Shown: positions 1-11,371, counted from the first letter of the stretch. The stretch: 54,318 nt of DNA from Micractinium sp. NFX-FRZ (GCA_029339195.1 JAPTJF010000427.1:1-54318), one strand, 5' to 3'. Numbers and translations are program-made. Notes: a model not told the origin generated them from the letters alone.

Positions 1-55
1 CAGCAGCGGCGGCATTGGGCCGCTGCTGCCCTCCAGTACTGGCAGGTCGAGCTGC

Positions 56-2597
56 TCACCCCGCTGTGCTGCCTGCAAACAGGTACCGGAGCTTGAGGCA
101 GCTGACCTGCAGCTGCTGCGCCGCTCCCCCAAGCAGCCAGCGGCGCAGCAGGGGCTGGGCTGAGCTGGCACCTGGTGGGCCCGAGGGGGGCGGGGGCACC
201 GGGAGGCCCAGACAGTGCACCGCGATGTGCACGCTGTGGGCGGAGCGGCACAGCTGCGCCACATCCAGCAGTACCTCTGCATTGAGGGGAGAGAGAGGGG
301 ACATCAGATGGGGAGGGGATGTTACGGTAGGGAGGAGGGGGTTTGAGGGAGGCGGGGGACAGGCCTGCGCAAGGCCTGGCTGCAGCCCAAGCATGCTGAC
401 ACCGAAACCAGCAACACTCATAACACCGCTGACCAGGGCAGCCAGCGGCAGAGCGGCGCCAGGTGGCATCGTGTGCCCCTGCACCTTCCAACGGTGCCCG
501 CCCGGCTCCCTTGCAGCCGACAGACCATGCAACAGATTCGCCCATGCACATCCCAACTGGCCACCCCTGCGGACAGTAACAAGCAAATCCAGGCGCGTGG
601 TGAGCCCCGTTTCGGGTGCCCTGGTCCAGGTGCCCACCTGCGTCCTTGTTGCTGGTCATGGTGTTGCAAATGGTCAAGCTGCTCAGCACGTGGCCTGGCA
701 TGCAGGCCAGCGGGGCCAGCCGCTGACCTGCCTGCAGCCTGGGCAGCACGACATGCACGTGCTGCACGGAGGGGGGCAGGCCTGCAAGGGGAGCAAAAGT
801 AACAATTCACACGCACAAGCACAGGCGGCCCATTTGGTCCAGCAAGCGGGGAAGAAAGGTCCTCAATCGAGACAGGCAGGGAGGCCGGCTTGAGCCGTCA
901 AAGAGCCCTGGCCATGCCGCGCGCACAGCCTGCCCTGCAACCCCATTCAAATGCGCCTCTGCTCAGCTCAGCGCTGAAACCGAGGCTGTACTGTGGCACT
1001 TGGCCTGACAAGCTGGGCGCTGGGCTTGAGAGCCGGGCATTGCAGAGGCGGGGCCCAGGTGGGCCTGGCCTGAGAAGCCTGATATGCCCTACACCAAAGG
1101 CCCACTCATCGGCCAGCTCGCTGCCCGGAGTGGCTACTCACCCGCCAGGTCCAGCTGGCAGAACGAGTGCAGGCGCAGCACCCGCAGCTGGGGCATCTCT
1201 GGCAGGTCGCTGGCTGCGCCATCCGGGCAGGCAGGCAGGCACGCAGGCAGCAGAGGGGGAGGGGGGTGACAGGTGTGAGGATGTGAGGCAGGCAGGGGAG
1301 CCTCCCCGCTGGGAAGGGGGCAAAGAGCGCCCATGCGGTTGCGCAGGCAGCGGAGAGGGTACGCAGGGGACTGGTGTGCTGTGTGGGAAGCAAAGGTGCG
1401 TGACCAGGCAGTCAGCACTGCAGTCTACACTGCCTGCACCTGCCTGCCTGCCCGTGCGCCTGTGGCTGCCTGCCTGCCGGCCGGCCAGCCGACATGTGCC
1501 TGCCGGCCGGCCGGCCAGCCGACATGCCCCTGCCTGCCCCTGCCCAGCATGTACAGGCGGGGCGCTGCAGCGGTCAGCTCGGGATCAGCCTGATACCCAG
1601 GCACCCAGCCACAAGACGGCGGGCTTACCTTGGAACGCGGCACGCAGGGAGCCTTGTCGAGGGGCAATGGCGAGGTGGGAGACGAGGCGCAGAAGCCCTG
1701 GGTTGCCAGGAGCGCAGGCGGCCAGCACCTCTGGGTGTGCGTCCGGTGGAGCGCTGCCCAGAGTGACCTCCAGCACTTGTGCTGCGGAGGCGTGGGGGAG
1801 AGAGGGCGGTGATACGTTATGTGAAACAACTGGGGTACCTTGCAGACGCTAGGATGCTTGTCAGGCGGGCAGGCAGGCCAGTATGCATGCGGGCAGGCGG
1901 GCAGGGCAGACAGGCAGGCGGGCAGGGCTGCTGCTTCTGGCAGGGTTGCTGCTGCAGGGATCCAGGGGCCTGTTGCTGTGTGGCGTGCACGCACCCTGCA
2001 TATTGGGTCTGAAGGCTGCATCCACCGACTCCTGGCCCCACTTGCGCTTCCACTCCAGCGTGAACGGCGGGCCGCCTGGCTTGTCTGGCAGTGGGTGCAC
2101 CGGGGAGGGCATGTCTGAGGCGGTACCAGGCTCGCTGTTGTGCGATGAGGCAGCACCATCCTCGCTCAGCCGCTCTTGGGAGTCCTGCTTTGGCGGGCAC
2201 AGTGGTGTGGGGACAAGGGAGGTCGCATGCTGTGAGGCAGGCACATTAGGATGGCCATATGATTAGGGGCGAGCGGTGGGGTCACGTCGGGACTGCCGGC
2301 TGGCACAACCAGCTGCAGCGCCTGCCGGATGCTTGCAAGTACTGACCACCTCAGAGCAAGTAACTGAGCGCATAACTACATGCTGATAGTGCTGAAGGCC
2401 TGTTGCAGGCGCCGGGCACAGTGGCGCAAGCAGACCGGGTGGCTGGCAGAGCGAGCCGCAGGCGGCAGCGGCAGCAGCGGCGGCGGCAGCAACAGCAGCT
2501 GCACCTTAGGACACCGTGCGCTGCTTACTGCATACTCATCGATGCTTCCATCCTTCCCGTTGCGATCCAAGGCGGGCGGCACGTGGGCGCGCTGCAT
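56..2597 (-). CDS. Putative leucine-rich protein, six exons, 3' end uncertain
   Basis: Exons read on the minus strand: 2597-2505, 2229-1995, 1781-1629, 1213-1142, 781-638 and 276-56. Junction phases agree throughout and give about 305 residues. The second exon holds an acidic linker, then PPFTLEWKRKWGQESVDAAF. Later exons contain leucine-spaced stretches such as LPEMPQLRVLRLHSFCQLDL, LPPSVQHVHVVLPRLQ and LCRSAHSVHIAVHCLGL, which resemble degenerate leucine-rich repeats. I do not recognise the family and infer only a protein-interaction role. The TGA at 58-56 closes the last exon, but CAG|GTCAGC just upstream of it could be a donor, so the gene may continue left of the window. Introns are rich in GCAGGCAGGC runs. 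The start at 2597 is the first ATG giving a consistent phase-0 splice. Confidence 0.45.
1480..1530. repeat. Direct repeat in an intron of the leucine-rich gene
   Basis: The segment GCCGGCCAGCCGACATG occurs twice, about 30 nt apart, within GC-rich CCGG runs. It lies in the intron between the 1781-1629 and 1213-1142 exons. Confidence 0.6.
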
Positions 2598-2893
2598 AAC
2601 GCGCGAGTTTCGAGCAAAGTGCCAGCCGAGCTCCAGGTCGCACAGCTGTGCGCCTGCAGGTCAGCTGTTGGTCAGGCAAGATCCGGCCAGACGTTTGCTG
2701 AAGTTATGAGGCAGCACGAATGCGAGCAGCCAGTGCGCGCCGCGCGTGCTGTGCGTGCTGAGCTACTGCCACCGGTGGTGGGCTGGGGAGGAGTCAACTA
2801 GACACCTTGGGCGCTCCGCCAGCAGTGCCACCCCTACCCTTTAAATTTGGCTGCGACTGGGAGGCTGCTTTGGCAACCATAGCGATGTCTTGA

Positions 2894-2898
2894 TTACA
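2894..2898 (-). terminator. TGTAA poly(A) signal of the K/R-rich nuclear gene
   Basis: TTACA on the plus strand reads TGTAA on the minus strand, about 260 nt past the stop at 3159. TGTAA is the usual green-algal poly(A) signal. The stretch from here to the leucine-rich gene start at 2597 shows no further gene. Confidence 0.55.
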
Positions 2899-3158
2899 GA
2901 TGTGCAGGTTTCAGAGCGGCAGTGCATGCAGACCGTACGCGCGGCTGTTGGGTGACGGGAGCGGCAGCACTCGTGGCCTGCGCCCCACCAGCACAGACGC
3001 CATGCAACCCGCCCTGCCGGTACATGGGTGCATCCTGGCATTACCGCCGCCAGTACAACGATGCTCATAGGTGTGGCAGCATTGCCGGCCGCCGGCAACG
3101 CCGTTGCGGCAACGCCGCCTTGCCGGCGTGGTAGGCGCGTGCCGCCGGTCGTGCGGGG

Positions 3159-6100
3159 TTAGGTGCCCGCCGCCGGCGGCCGCTTTGTCTTGCCGATGTC
3201 TGCCAGTTCCACTGGCTTCAGCAGGGCCGCCAGCTTCTCGGCCTTGGCGCGGTCTCCCGTCTGCAAGAAGGGCAAAAGGAGAGAAGTTGAACGGGGGTGA
3301 AGGCACTCGTGAAGGAGGGCATAGCAGGGCCGCCAGCTTCTCCGCCTTGGCGCGGTCTCCCGTCTGCACAGCAAAAGCAATGCCAGGGGGCACATGGGAG
3401 GAGGTGAGAGACGGGGGAGGGGTGGGCACTCGGGCAGGGCAGCCAGCTGGGTGGGACGCTGCTACCCCATCTTGTGCTCAGATACTAGCTACGTAACAAA
3501 ACATTGTCACTCTCGCCACCCTCCCGCCCAACTTGTAGGCCAGAGGTCCATCTGGCAGCGCACGTCACACGTGCACCCCCCGTAACAGTATGAACCGTTC
3601 ACGTCTAAGTATCAAAAACGTCTCCCCTCCCGCCCACCTTGTACGCCAGGTCCATCTGGCTACGCAGCATCTGCTGCTCCCGCATGTCCTTGGCCTTGTC
3701 CGTCGTCTTCAGCTCCTCATACGCCTGCGATGGGCAACAAAAAGGGCAGGTAGTGCGTGTTTACATAAATGAGAAAATGGAGCCGGGTTCTGGCCTTGTC
3801 CGTCGTCTTCAGCTCCTCATACGCCTGCGATGGGAAACAAGAAGGGCAGCACGCATATGTTACGCATGGAACAAGGGAGCCAGGGTCTGGCGTGTTCTGG
3901 CGCTTGTCCGTCGTCTTGAGCTCCTCATACGCCTGCAATGGAAACAGGGAGGGCAGCGAGCACGTATTACGCATGGAACAAGGGAGCCGGGGTCTGGCGT
4001 GTTCTGGCGCTTGTCCGTCGCCTTGAGCTCCTCATACGCCTGCGAGTGGCAAGCGAACGGCAGCCAGCCCATGTCATATGAAGCATCAGTGCAGGGAGCC
4101 GCCGGCTTGTGGCATGTCCTCGGCCGTTTTATTTCCCCAGCATGTGCCTACGCAGAGGCGGGCAACGTCCCCACCTGCTTGGGGGCCACCTGCTCAGCCT
4201 GCTGCCGGCCGCCCCACTCACCTTGCAAATGGCACCCAATCATGGCAAGCCCCACGGACAGCCACCCTTTGTCCATGCCCCGCCTGCTGCCTCGCCTGCC
4301 CCACAGTCCCCCGCCCATCCGCCACACACACCGCACCGCTCATCCATTGCAACAACACCCATTGCACAATAAGAGAAACAGCCAGCAGTGCTGCCCACCT
4401 GCTGGAGGCGCTCCGCCTGCAGCCGCGCCCGCTCCGCCGCCAGCTCCTTCTTGCGCTCCGCCTCGTCATCAAAGGCGGTACGCTCCTGGGGCTGCGCAGC
4501 AGTACAACCACATAAAGGGAGGGGTGGGTGGTCGGGAGAGTGCTGCTGCCTGCTTCTTGCGCCGCAATACGCGGCCCCCCTCTGCTTCCTCCCTGCACAG
4601 CCACCTCCGCAGCCCACCACCCCCGCCCATACCCCCACACCACACCCCAAGGAATGGGCACGGCAAAGTCCGGAGCTCACCACGAGCTTGATGCCCTTGC
4701 GCGCCGCCCTGGCCGCCTGCTGCTTCTCATACAGCTCCAGGTCGTAATACTTCCTGCGCCGGTGGCAACAAGCAAGCAGCAAGACAGGGACCGAAGCGAG
4801 CAGTGAGAGGACAAGCCGGGAAAGGGGGGTGCCTGCTCCACGTGCAGCTCTCAGGTCGTAGCACTTCCTGAACTGGCGGTGGATGGAGGTAAACACAGTG
4901 GATGGACGTACGCACATAGCAACGCACGTTGGGAGGGTAGAACAGGGGCAAGCGGGGGGCCAAGGGGGGCTGCCTGCTCCTCGTGCAGCTCCAGGGATGA
5001 TCCAGGCTGATGGCAGGGGCAGCAGCAGGCCCACACTTGCGCAGCACGATGCCTGTGCTATGACCCTCCACTGCCCCTCCCTATGCCTCCCCCTTCCTTC
5101 CTTTTCATACACTCGAACGCACTTGTGCGGCAGGCTGGCCGTGTTGAACTCCTCCATGAAGTCCTTGAACATCTCCTTCTCCTCGCTGCGCGGCATCGCC
5201 TCAATGTCAATGTTCTTCACCTGCGCTCGTGGAGTGGGCGGGGGCAGGGGGAGCAGGAGTGGGCAGGAGTGCGCTGCGCGGCATCGCCTCAATGTCAACG
5301 TTCTTCACCTGCAGGCACGCAAAAACACGACATTTGGTGGGGCCGTGGGGCGAGTGGGGTGATGCGGGATTCCTCGGCAGGCGCGTGGCAGGTGCCGCAC
5401 ACAGCATGCAGCGCCGCTCAGTCTTGCCGCCCACCTGCCAAAGGGCGGGGCACGAGCTGCTCCCGGGCCATGCAGGCAGGGCAGGAGGCAGGGTCGTAGG
5501 CCCTCCAGAGCAACACAGGGCGTCGGCTCACACCGCCGGAAAACCACACCCCCGATGCAGCGCGCCCAGGCACTTCCCACCTCCCCAACCCAGCCACACC
5601 GGCTCCGCCCCTCTTTTTTGCTCTCACACACTGAGCGCTAAACGAGAGGAAGAAGACAAGTTTCTTGTTGTTACCAATGCCCACCTCGATGGCCCACAGC
5701 TGGAACTCGGGGCGCTTGGAGTACAGGTCGGTCTCTCGGATGAGGCCGTACTTGCCGTACTCCATGCCCACCACGCCCTGCAGGGAGCAAACATACACAT
5801 GTGAGAGCTGAACTGAAAGCGCAGTGCAACGGCGGGGGGTGCCGTGCTTGCCGGTACTCGAGCGCACCATGCCCTGCAATGACCTCCTGTGCTGAACCAT
5901 GGGCTCGGAGGGGGCCTCAGAACAGGGCGGCGGCCTGTGCAGCTGCAACGTGCCCCACCGATGCAGCCAGAAGGGCTGCCGAGGGGCAGCCTGCACCCCC
6001 GCCAGCCTGCAAACTGCTGCTCCAGACCACATGCATGCATGCCCTCCACCCGGCGTGTGCCACTGTACCTTGGGCGCCTTCTCCTTCTTTGACTTGACCT

Positions 6101-7722
6101 TCTTCTCCTTCCGCCGCTCCCTCTTTTCCTTCTTCTCCTTCTTCCCCCGCTTCTCCTTCTTCTCCTTCTTGCCCCGCCGCCCCTTGTCCTCCTCCCGCCT
6201 CCGCTCCTTCTTGCTGCCGCGGCTGCGCTTGGGCGAGCGCGAGCGGCTGCGCGAGCGGCTGCGCTTCTTGCTGCCACCCTTCCGCTTGCTCCGCTCATCC
6301 TCGCTGCTGCCGCTGTCGCTGTCGCTGCCGCTGTTGCCGGAGCCGCCGCCGCCACTCTCGCTGCCGCTGCTGCTGCCGCTGTCCGAGCCGCTGCTGCCTC
6401 CCTCCTCCTCATCATCATCCCGCTGCCGCTTCTTCTTCTCTTTCTCCTTCTTATCCTTCCGCCGATCTGGCCGCCCGCTCTGCAGGTGCATCTGGTGCCG
6501 CCGCCGCTCCTTGTGCAGCCTGGACAGCTCGTCAGTTTTGGCCACCTGTGGGGCAGAGGGCAGGGAGAGGGAGGGACTGAGGGAGGGAGGCGAGTGAGTG
6601 GGTGAACGATTGAGGGAGGTGTGGGCAGAGGAAAGGGAGGGAGGGAGGCAGGGCAGACAGTGAGGGAACAGAGGAGCCAGGGGAAGGGAGGGAGAGGTGC
6701 ACTGCTCGGAAGAAAGATCCAGCAAGGGCATGCAGCGTGCAACAGCCTGCTTCGGGGGAGCACAGCAGGCAGGGCGTGAGCCCGGCAGGCTGCGCCCGGC
6801 ATGGCTCTCCATGTGCCGCTCATTTACGCATGCCCGTTGGCAGGTGAGCAGCAGCGCAAACACACACGTTACAGCTGACAGCAGTACGGCCGCACAGCAG
6901 CAGCACAGCAGCCCATCCCACAGGCTACACATCAACACATGCCAGCGCCGGTACAGCTATTAGCAGCATCAGGCAACAACACCCAGGCAGGCAAGGCAGA
7001 AGCAAACCCACCTGGAAGCGGCGCAGCATGGTCAGCGCACGCTCCTCGTCCCAGTTGCACTCCTGTGCGGTGGTTTGAACGAGGTGAGAGGTGCAAAGTG
7101 AATTCAGGGAGGATTGGGGTGAGGCGGCAGGGCAGGGCCAGGCAGGGGCCTACTTGACACGGCAGCAGCGGGCAGCTGGCGCACCAGGCCGGGCTGCACT
7201 ACCTCACAGCTAGGTACATCCCCCACCCTCTGCCCAGCGGCACCTCTGGCAGCTGGCGCTGCACCTCGCTGACTGCACTGAAATCACGCGCACACATAAA
7301 CACATGTGCTGTGTGATGTGACGCTGCACTGCACTGCGCCCACCTGCAGTGCGACCGCACGCACGGTGGGGCCCAGCGCGGGTAGCAGCAGGTGCAGCCG
7401 CTCCATTGCCCGCGTCTCCTTCTCCTTCTGCTGCTTCTCCAAGTGCTTGGCCACCTGTTGTTTGTTAAAAGAAAGGTTAAGGTTGGGTACAGTGAGCAGC
7501 ACTGAGAGCGAGCCTCAGAAGAAGGCCTGCTGCTGCCTGCCTGCCTGCCCGCCTGCCTGCCGCCACCGCCGCGGCCCAACCAGACCCACGGCTGCTCGCC
7601 TGGCCCTTCTAGCGCCGTTAACCGCCACCCACCATGGACAATCCGCGGTTGTCGGGCACGTTGGGCCCGCCACGCGTGTAGAGCTGCTCCCCCGCGGGGG
7701 CGCCATCAGTGGCGGCCGCCAT
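3159..7722 (-). CDS. Nuclear K/R- and S/D-rich protein with CUE/UBA-like N-terminus
   Basis: Ten exons: 7722-7633, 7454-7344, 7062-7012, 6545-6069, 5777-5685, 5220-5123, 4753-4681, 4491-4399, 3724-3638 and 3260-3159. All phases agree and give 424 residues. Residues about 31-85 (VAKHLEKQQ, LLPALGPTVRAVALQECNWD, ERALTMLRRFQ) look like a CUE/UBA-type helical bundle. Exon 4 encodes an acidic-serine block, an RSRSRSRSPKRSR run and a long KKEKKEKR tract, typical of nuclear RNA-associated proteins. Exons 5-7 hold the conserved core (MEYGKYGLIRETDLYSKRPE, VKNIDIEAMPRSEEKEMFKD, KKYYDLELYEKQQAA), followed by helical ERKKELAAERARLQAERLQQ and a C-terminal DRAKAEKLAALLKPVE. I recall plant proteins with this core but cannot name the family securely. 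Nuclear, possibly splicing-related, is inference. Five exons have intronic echoes (separate entries). Confidence 0.85.
3324..3368 (-). repeat. Acceptor-side echo of exon 10 (K/R-rich gene)
   Basis: This 45-nt block repeats the start of exon 10 (genuine copy 3221-3265) with one visible mismatch. It keeps the CAG acceptor and the ACGGGAGACC exon start. It lies upstream in the transcript, within intron 9. Confidence 0.9.
3691..4063 (-). repeat. Four-copy tandem array of the exon 9 acceptor region
   Basis: The genuine exon 9 start and its acceptor (3691-3749) are followed upstream in the transcript by copies at 3791-3849, 3903-3956 and 4011-4063, spaced roughly 100-110 nt apart. Each copy encodes AYEELK(T/A)TDK next to a CAG acceptor. 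The third and fourth also share the intervening intron text (TTACGCATGGAACAAGGGAG). The full exon continues only in the copy nearest the 3' end. Confidence 0.92.
4841..5003 (-). repeat. Two echoes of the exon 7 acceptor region
   Basis: Minus-strand text at about 4880-4841 repeats the exon 7 start (TTCAG|GAAGTGCTACGACCTG against CGCAG|GAAGTATTACGACCTG). A second, more diverged piece near 5000-4970 repeats GGAGCTGCACGAGGAGCAGG, matching LELYEKQQ of exon 7, but without an acceptor. Confidence 0.75.
5271..5313 (-). repeat. Acceptor-side echo of exon 6
   Basis: This block repeats the exon 6 start (VKNIDIEAMPRS; the echo reads VKNVDIEAMPRS) with an intact CCTGCAG acceptor. It lies within intron 5, about 90 nt upstream in the transcript of the genuine acceptor at 5220/5221. 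Confidence 0.88.
5837..5884 (-). repeat. Diverged acceptor-side echo of exon 5
   Basis: The text GTGCTTGCCGGTACTCGAGC next to CCATGCCCTGCAATG matches the exon 5 start (GTACTTGCCGTACTCCATGC next to CCACGCCCTGCAGGG, 5742-5786) with scattered changes. It lies upstream in the transcript, in intron 4. Confidence 0.7.
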
Positions 7723-8701
7723 CGCCCTGTTTGCACGCCTTAAAGTCGTACACTCCCCGTGATCAAGCGCTCGGGAGGCTTTGCGCCGCTGCTACAGACA
7801 CAGACGGCTAGCCGGCACTGCGACACGGGGCTGCACGGCTGTGCAGGGCGCGGCGCTGGTCTCGGTGGGTGTGTATATGTGTCGAAAGGCGCCTGGTTGC
7901 CGCTCGCCTGCTCTAGCGGACTTGGGTGCCAGGACGCGCCAGCCTGTCGCCGCCACCGCCGCCGGTGCTGTGCCGCTGCTCAAGCACAGGCATTCTGTAA
8001 CCCCGCATAGCTTCCACGTATAATATTTGCATTAAAGACCCAAGCATCAATATGAGGGGTTGCACTGCCCAGCAGAACCGCACACGAGAGCGCACTAAGG
8101 CCAACCGCAAGCGCTGCCGCAGGGCCTCTTCAACGCCAGCCGGCGAGCCTCCCTACCTGGTTGCCAGCCCTTTCGCACCCCACCTAGCCTGCATATACGG
8201 ACATCAAGTTACCCCTGCAGCAGCACACAATAAAATGCAGCCTGGTTTGCCAGCAACCGGGCGTTGCGAGCCGGAGCTGGCGGGAGGGCTCAAGGCAGCG
8301 ACCCACACCAACCGCCTGGCAGGCTAGTCTTCTGCATGCTGTTTCCACGTGTGTGTCATGCTGGAATGTGCATGTGGTCATGCCCCTGTGCTTGTCCGGG
8401 GCTGCTTGGGGTACCGTCATTGGTTGGCGGCGCCACAGGCGGCACCGGCATTGACTCTGACAGCGACTGGTCAAAGGCGGTCCAGGCCCCAAGCACACTC
8501 CGCAGTAACGTGATCAAACACATCAACATCCACAGGGACCGAAGACGTGGCCGCCGCCAACCAGTCTGCAGAAGAAGTCTTCCTGCGCGCCCAGCCAACC
8601 TGGCAGCGTCTAGAAATAGGCACAAGGCGCGCTTCGCACCCTAAGCGCCGTGCTTATACCACCGGCTCGCTTTGGCACCCGGTCAGCAGTGCATGCACGC
8701 G
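7723..8701. other. Divergent intergenic region between the K/R-rich gene and SURF2
   Basis: About 980 nt separate the two divergent start codons. I see no coding exon with believable splice sites or family resemblance. It presumably holds both promoters. Short open frames here (for example near 8052-8327) show no recognisable product. Confidence 0.5.
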
Positions 8702-10443
8702 ATGGCGGCCCCACCTGAGGTGCTCGAAATCGTGGAGGCGCACGCCCCAAACTTCTCGCTGGTGGAGGAGGAGGGCAAGACCAAGATCAAGTGCGAGCTC
8801 AACGGGCACACCTTCCCCGCAAAGGCGGACGCGCTGGAGGCCTTTGTCAAGTGAGCAAGGCGGCGCCGGCAGCAGCGGCGGCGGGGCGCCCTGGCACTGG
8901 CGGCGTATGCATGCATCAGGCCATCGTCAGCGCTTGACAGGATGTTTGTGTTTTGGCCGTGGCAGAAGGCAGGGCGCAACGTGGCGACGGCGCCTTGCCT
9001 CTTCCCGTTGTTGCCCTTCTGCTCGCCGCCGCCCTGCCCCCCTCCCGCCCCCGCCCACACCCTCTGTGCCTCACCCCGCTCCTCCCCTCCTCCCCCCGCA
9101 GCGGCAAGAAGTACGCCAAGCTGGTGCGCTCCGCCCAGCTGGACGCTGACCTGGCCAAGTACGAGCCCTTTGTCGTGCGCTCCAAAAACGTGCCGGGCAT
9201 GCTGTTCTGCGCTCTCACCGGAGAGCTGCTCAATGCGCGGCTGCACGAGGTCAAGGCGCACCTGAAGGGCAAGAAGTTTGGGCGGGCCAAGGGTGAGGCG
9301 TGGGGGGGTTGAGCTGGGTGGGTGTGCAGGGGTAGGGTGGGGTGGGGTGGGTGGGTGGCATGGACTTGGGAAGCACCCAAGGGCCCCGGGCAAGCATGTT
9401 CTCCCCCCAACCTGCCTTCTTGCCCTTGCCCGTTCCCCTTGCCTGGTCCTTCTGTCTTCCCCACAGACCGCTTCCAGAACGACGAGCAGGAGCTGCTGGA
9501 GGAGCCGGAGATGGAGGGAGACGACATGGTGGGGGGGGCCGGGGGGTTTGCTTTCTGAAAGATTGTCCTTGGGTGGCGGGCTGTGTGGCAAGGCTGCTGC
9601 TGGAGGGGCGAGATCTGGAGGGAGGCCCGGCACAGTTTGCTTTCTGAAAGGTTGTCCTTGGGTGGCGGGCAGGCAGGGTGGTGGGCTGTGTGGCAAGGCT
9701 GCTGGAGGGCCAGGGAGTTTGGTTTCCTTCCATAGCTGACGGGCAGGCAGGGTGGCAGCTTGGAGTGTGGGGTGCCTGCGTTGCGCAGTATCAGCTGTTG
9801 CCAGGGCCCACGTGCACCCCCTGCTGTCGCCCCTCCCTCCCAACCACAAACGCACAGCGCCCTCCTCGACTCTCGACCCCCGTGCCCTACCAAACCCCCG
9901 CTCTCCCAACCGCTGCAGGAGGAGGACGATCCAGAGGATGGCCCGGGGGTGTGGCTCCCGGAAGAGGTGCTGCGGGAGTATGAAATGGAGGATGCCGAGG
10001 AGGGAGAGAAGGAAGAGGGAGAGGAGGGGGATGAAGCAGAAGAGGAGGAGGAGGCGGAGGAAGAGCAGCAGCAGGCAGCAGCGGCAGCGGGTGGCAAGGG
10101 CAAGGGCAAGGGGCAGGCAGCAGCAGCGGGCAAGCAGCAGCAGCAGCAGCAGCAGCAGCAGGGAGCCGAGAAGGGTAAGCAGCAACAGCAGCGGCAGCCG
10201 CGCAGCAAGGCGGCACCAGAGGCAGCAGCGGCAGCAGGGGAGGGCGGCAAGGGCGCGCGCAAGCAGCGGCAGCAGAAGCCGGCAGCGGACGGCGGCAAGG
10301 CGCAGCAGCAGCAGCAGCAAGAGAAGCAGCCAAAGCAGAAGCAGCAGCAGAAAGCGAAGAAGCCTGCAGCAGCGAATGGTTCGGCAGGTGGCAGCGCTGG
10401 CAAGGTGAAGGCTCCCAAGGCCAAGCGGGTGCGCACGGGGTGA
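8702..10443 (+). CDS. SURF2: SURF2-like protein (Surfeit locus protein 2 family)
   Basis: Four exons: 8702-8850, 9102-9292, 9467-9528 and 9919-10443, coding for 308 residues. The N-terminal half follows the SURF2 pattern: a first segment (VLEIVEAHAPNFSLVEEEGK, IKCELNGHTFPA), then GKKYAKLVRSAQLD, YEPFVVRSKNVPGMLFCALT, and an ending HLKGKKFGRAK. Known family members are small nuclear or nucleolar proteins of poorly defined role. Exon 4 adds a conserved VWLPEEVL, an acidic run, and a long low-complexity tail of Q, K, A and G (CAGCAG repeats near 10135-10165) ending KAKRVRTG. The start ATG at 8702 is in GCGATGG context; an in-frame ATG three codons upstream at 8693 is possible. A TGTAA signal follows at 10529. 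Confidence 0.9.
9535..9725 (+). repeat. Imperfect tandem repeat in SURF2 intron 3
   Basis: TTTGCTTTCTGAAAGRTTGT and CTTGGGTGGCGGGC occur twice (about 9547 and 9637). GTGGGCTGTGTGGCAAGGCT with nearby GGAGGG is also duplicated. The unit is about 90 nt and purely intronic. Confidence 0.8.
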
Positions 10444-10528
10444 GGCGGCGCGCCTGCTCTGCCGTGGCAGCAGCTGATTCTGCGCTTATGTCGCGCACAG
10501 CGCGCCGCCGGTCTGCGTGCCTGTGCGT

Positions 10529-10533
10529 TGTAA
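10529..10533 (+). terminator. TGTAA poly(A) signal of SURF2
   Basis: TGTAA lies 86 nt after the SURF2 stop codon, at the spacing expected for a green-algal poly(A) signal. Confidence 0.6.
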
Positions 10534-11366
10534 ACACTGATTGCTGAGATAACCATGACAGGCACAGGCAGCTGTTGCCAGGAGGGGCCTGGCAGTGAAG
10601 CAGCACAACGGGCGCTGAGAGGCCAGACGGCAGCCTGGGGTGGTGCGGGCATGGGTGGCGGTTGCAGGCCGGTGCAGCAGTCGTGCACCAGTGGAGCGTG
10701 CACCAGTGCGACAATGATGGCCTGGGGATGCTGGGGATGTAAAAGGGTGCATCCTCCTTGGTGTGGGAGAGAGGTGTGGGCACATCGTCTGCTCGAGAGT
10801 GCAGCCCCTCCTCTCCGTGGCTGCAAGCGGGACCTTGGCATGCCTGGCATGTGCTGTTGGGCGCAACAGTTGGATCCTGGCTCAAGCCGCAGCAGAACAA
10901 GTGAGGCCCGGGCGGGGGCCTGGAAGCAGGTGCAAGAGAGGGGGGCGCCTCACGTGGCCCTGCTGATGTCAACACATTGTATGGGCAGGGCACTACCGTT
11001 CTGCCCGGCACACAAACCACAGTGTGGTGTGCCACCGGCCCATCCAGTGTGCCCCTAGGTTGATAGACAGGGCTCCGTGCACGTTCCACAGTCGCTCCCC
11101 CCTGCTCGTCAGCTCCACCTCCTCTTCTCAGCACACATCAAGACGAAACTAAGGCCTGCCTTAGTTTCGTCTTGATGTGTGCTGAGAAGAGGAGGCAAGG
11201 CACCTCTGCTGCCCCATGCCGCCAGCTCCCGCCTCCTCCCGAAAGTATGCACATCTGTTCCCGCCACCCCTACTGCCCTGCCTCGCCCCACCTCCTGGCC
11301 CTCCCCCCCTTCCTTGGATGCTCAGCCTGCTTCAGCTTCTGCTTTCGCTTTTGCTTTTATGGCGGG
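10534..11366. other. Convergent intergenic region with a large palindrome
   Basis: This lies between the poly(A) signals of SURF2 (plus) and eS26 (minus). No coding exon is recognised. Its main content is the palindrome at 11118-11195. Confidence 0.5.
11118..11195. repeat. Perfect 38-bp inverted repeat with 2-nt spacer
   Basis: The left arm 11118-11155 begins CCTCCTCTTCTCAGCACACA. The right arm 11158-11195 is its exact reverse complement, separated by CT. Pairing stops at both outer ends (A against C). A single strand would fold into a 38-bp hairpin with almost no loop. Confidence 0.97.
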
Positions 11367-11371
11367 TTACA
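11367..11371 (-). terminator. TGTAA poly(A) signal of eS26
   Basis: Plus-strand TTACA reads TGTAA on the minus strand, about 210 nt past the proposed eS26 stop. Confidence 0.55.

Noticed and set aside
2505..2597. EF-hand-like DRNGKDGSIDEY in the first exon of the leucine-rich gene
   Set aside because: The acidic spacing is off by one from the EF-hand loop consensus and no paired second hand is seen.
8683..10850. Very long minus-strand open frames across SURF2
   Set aside because: They are antisense shadows of a GC-rich gene with CAG-repeat tail (poly-Leu, poly-Ser and poly-Cys readings). The plus-strand exons have family resemblance and consistent splice phases.
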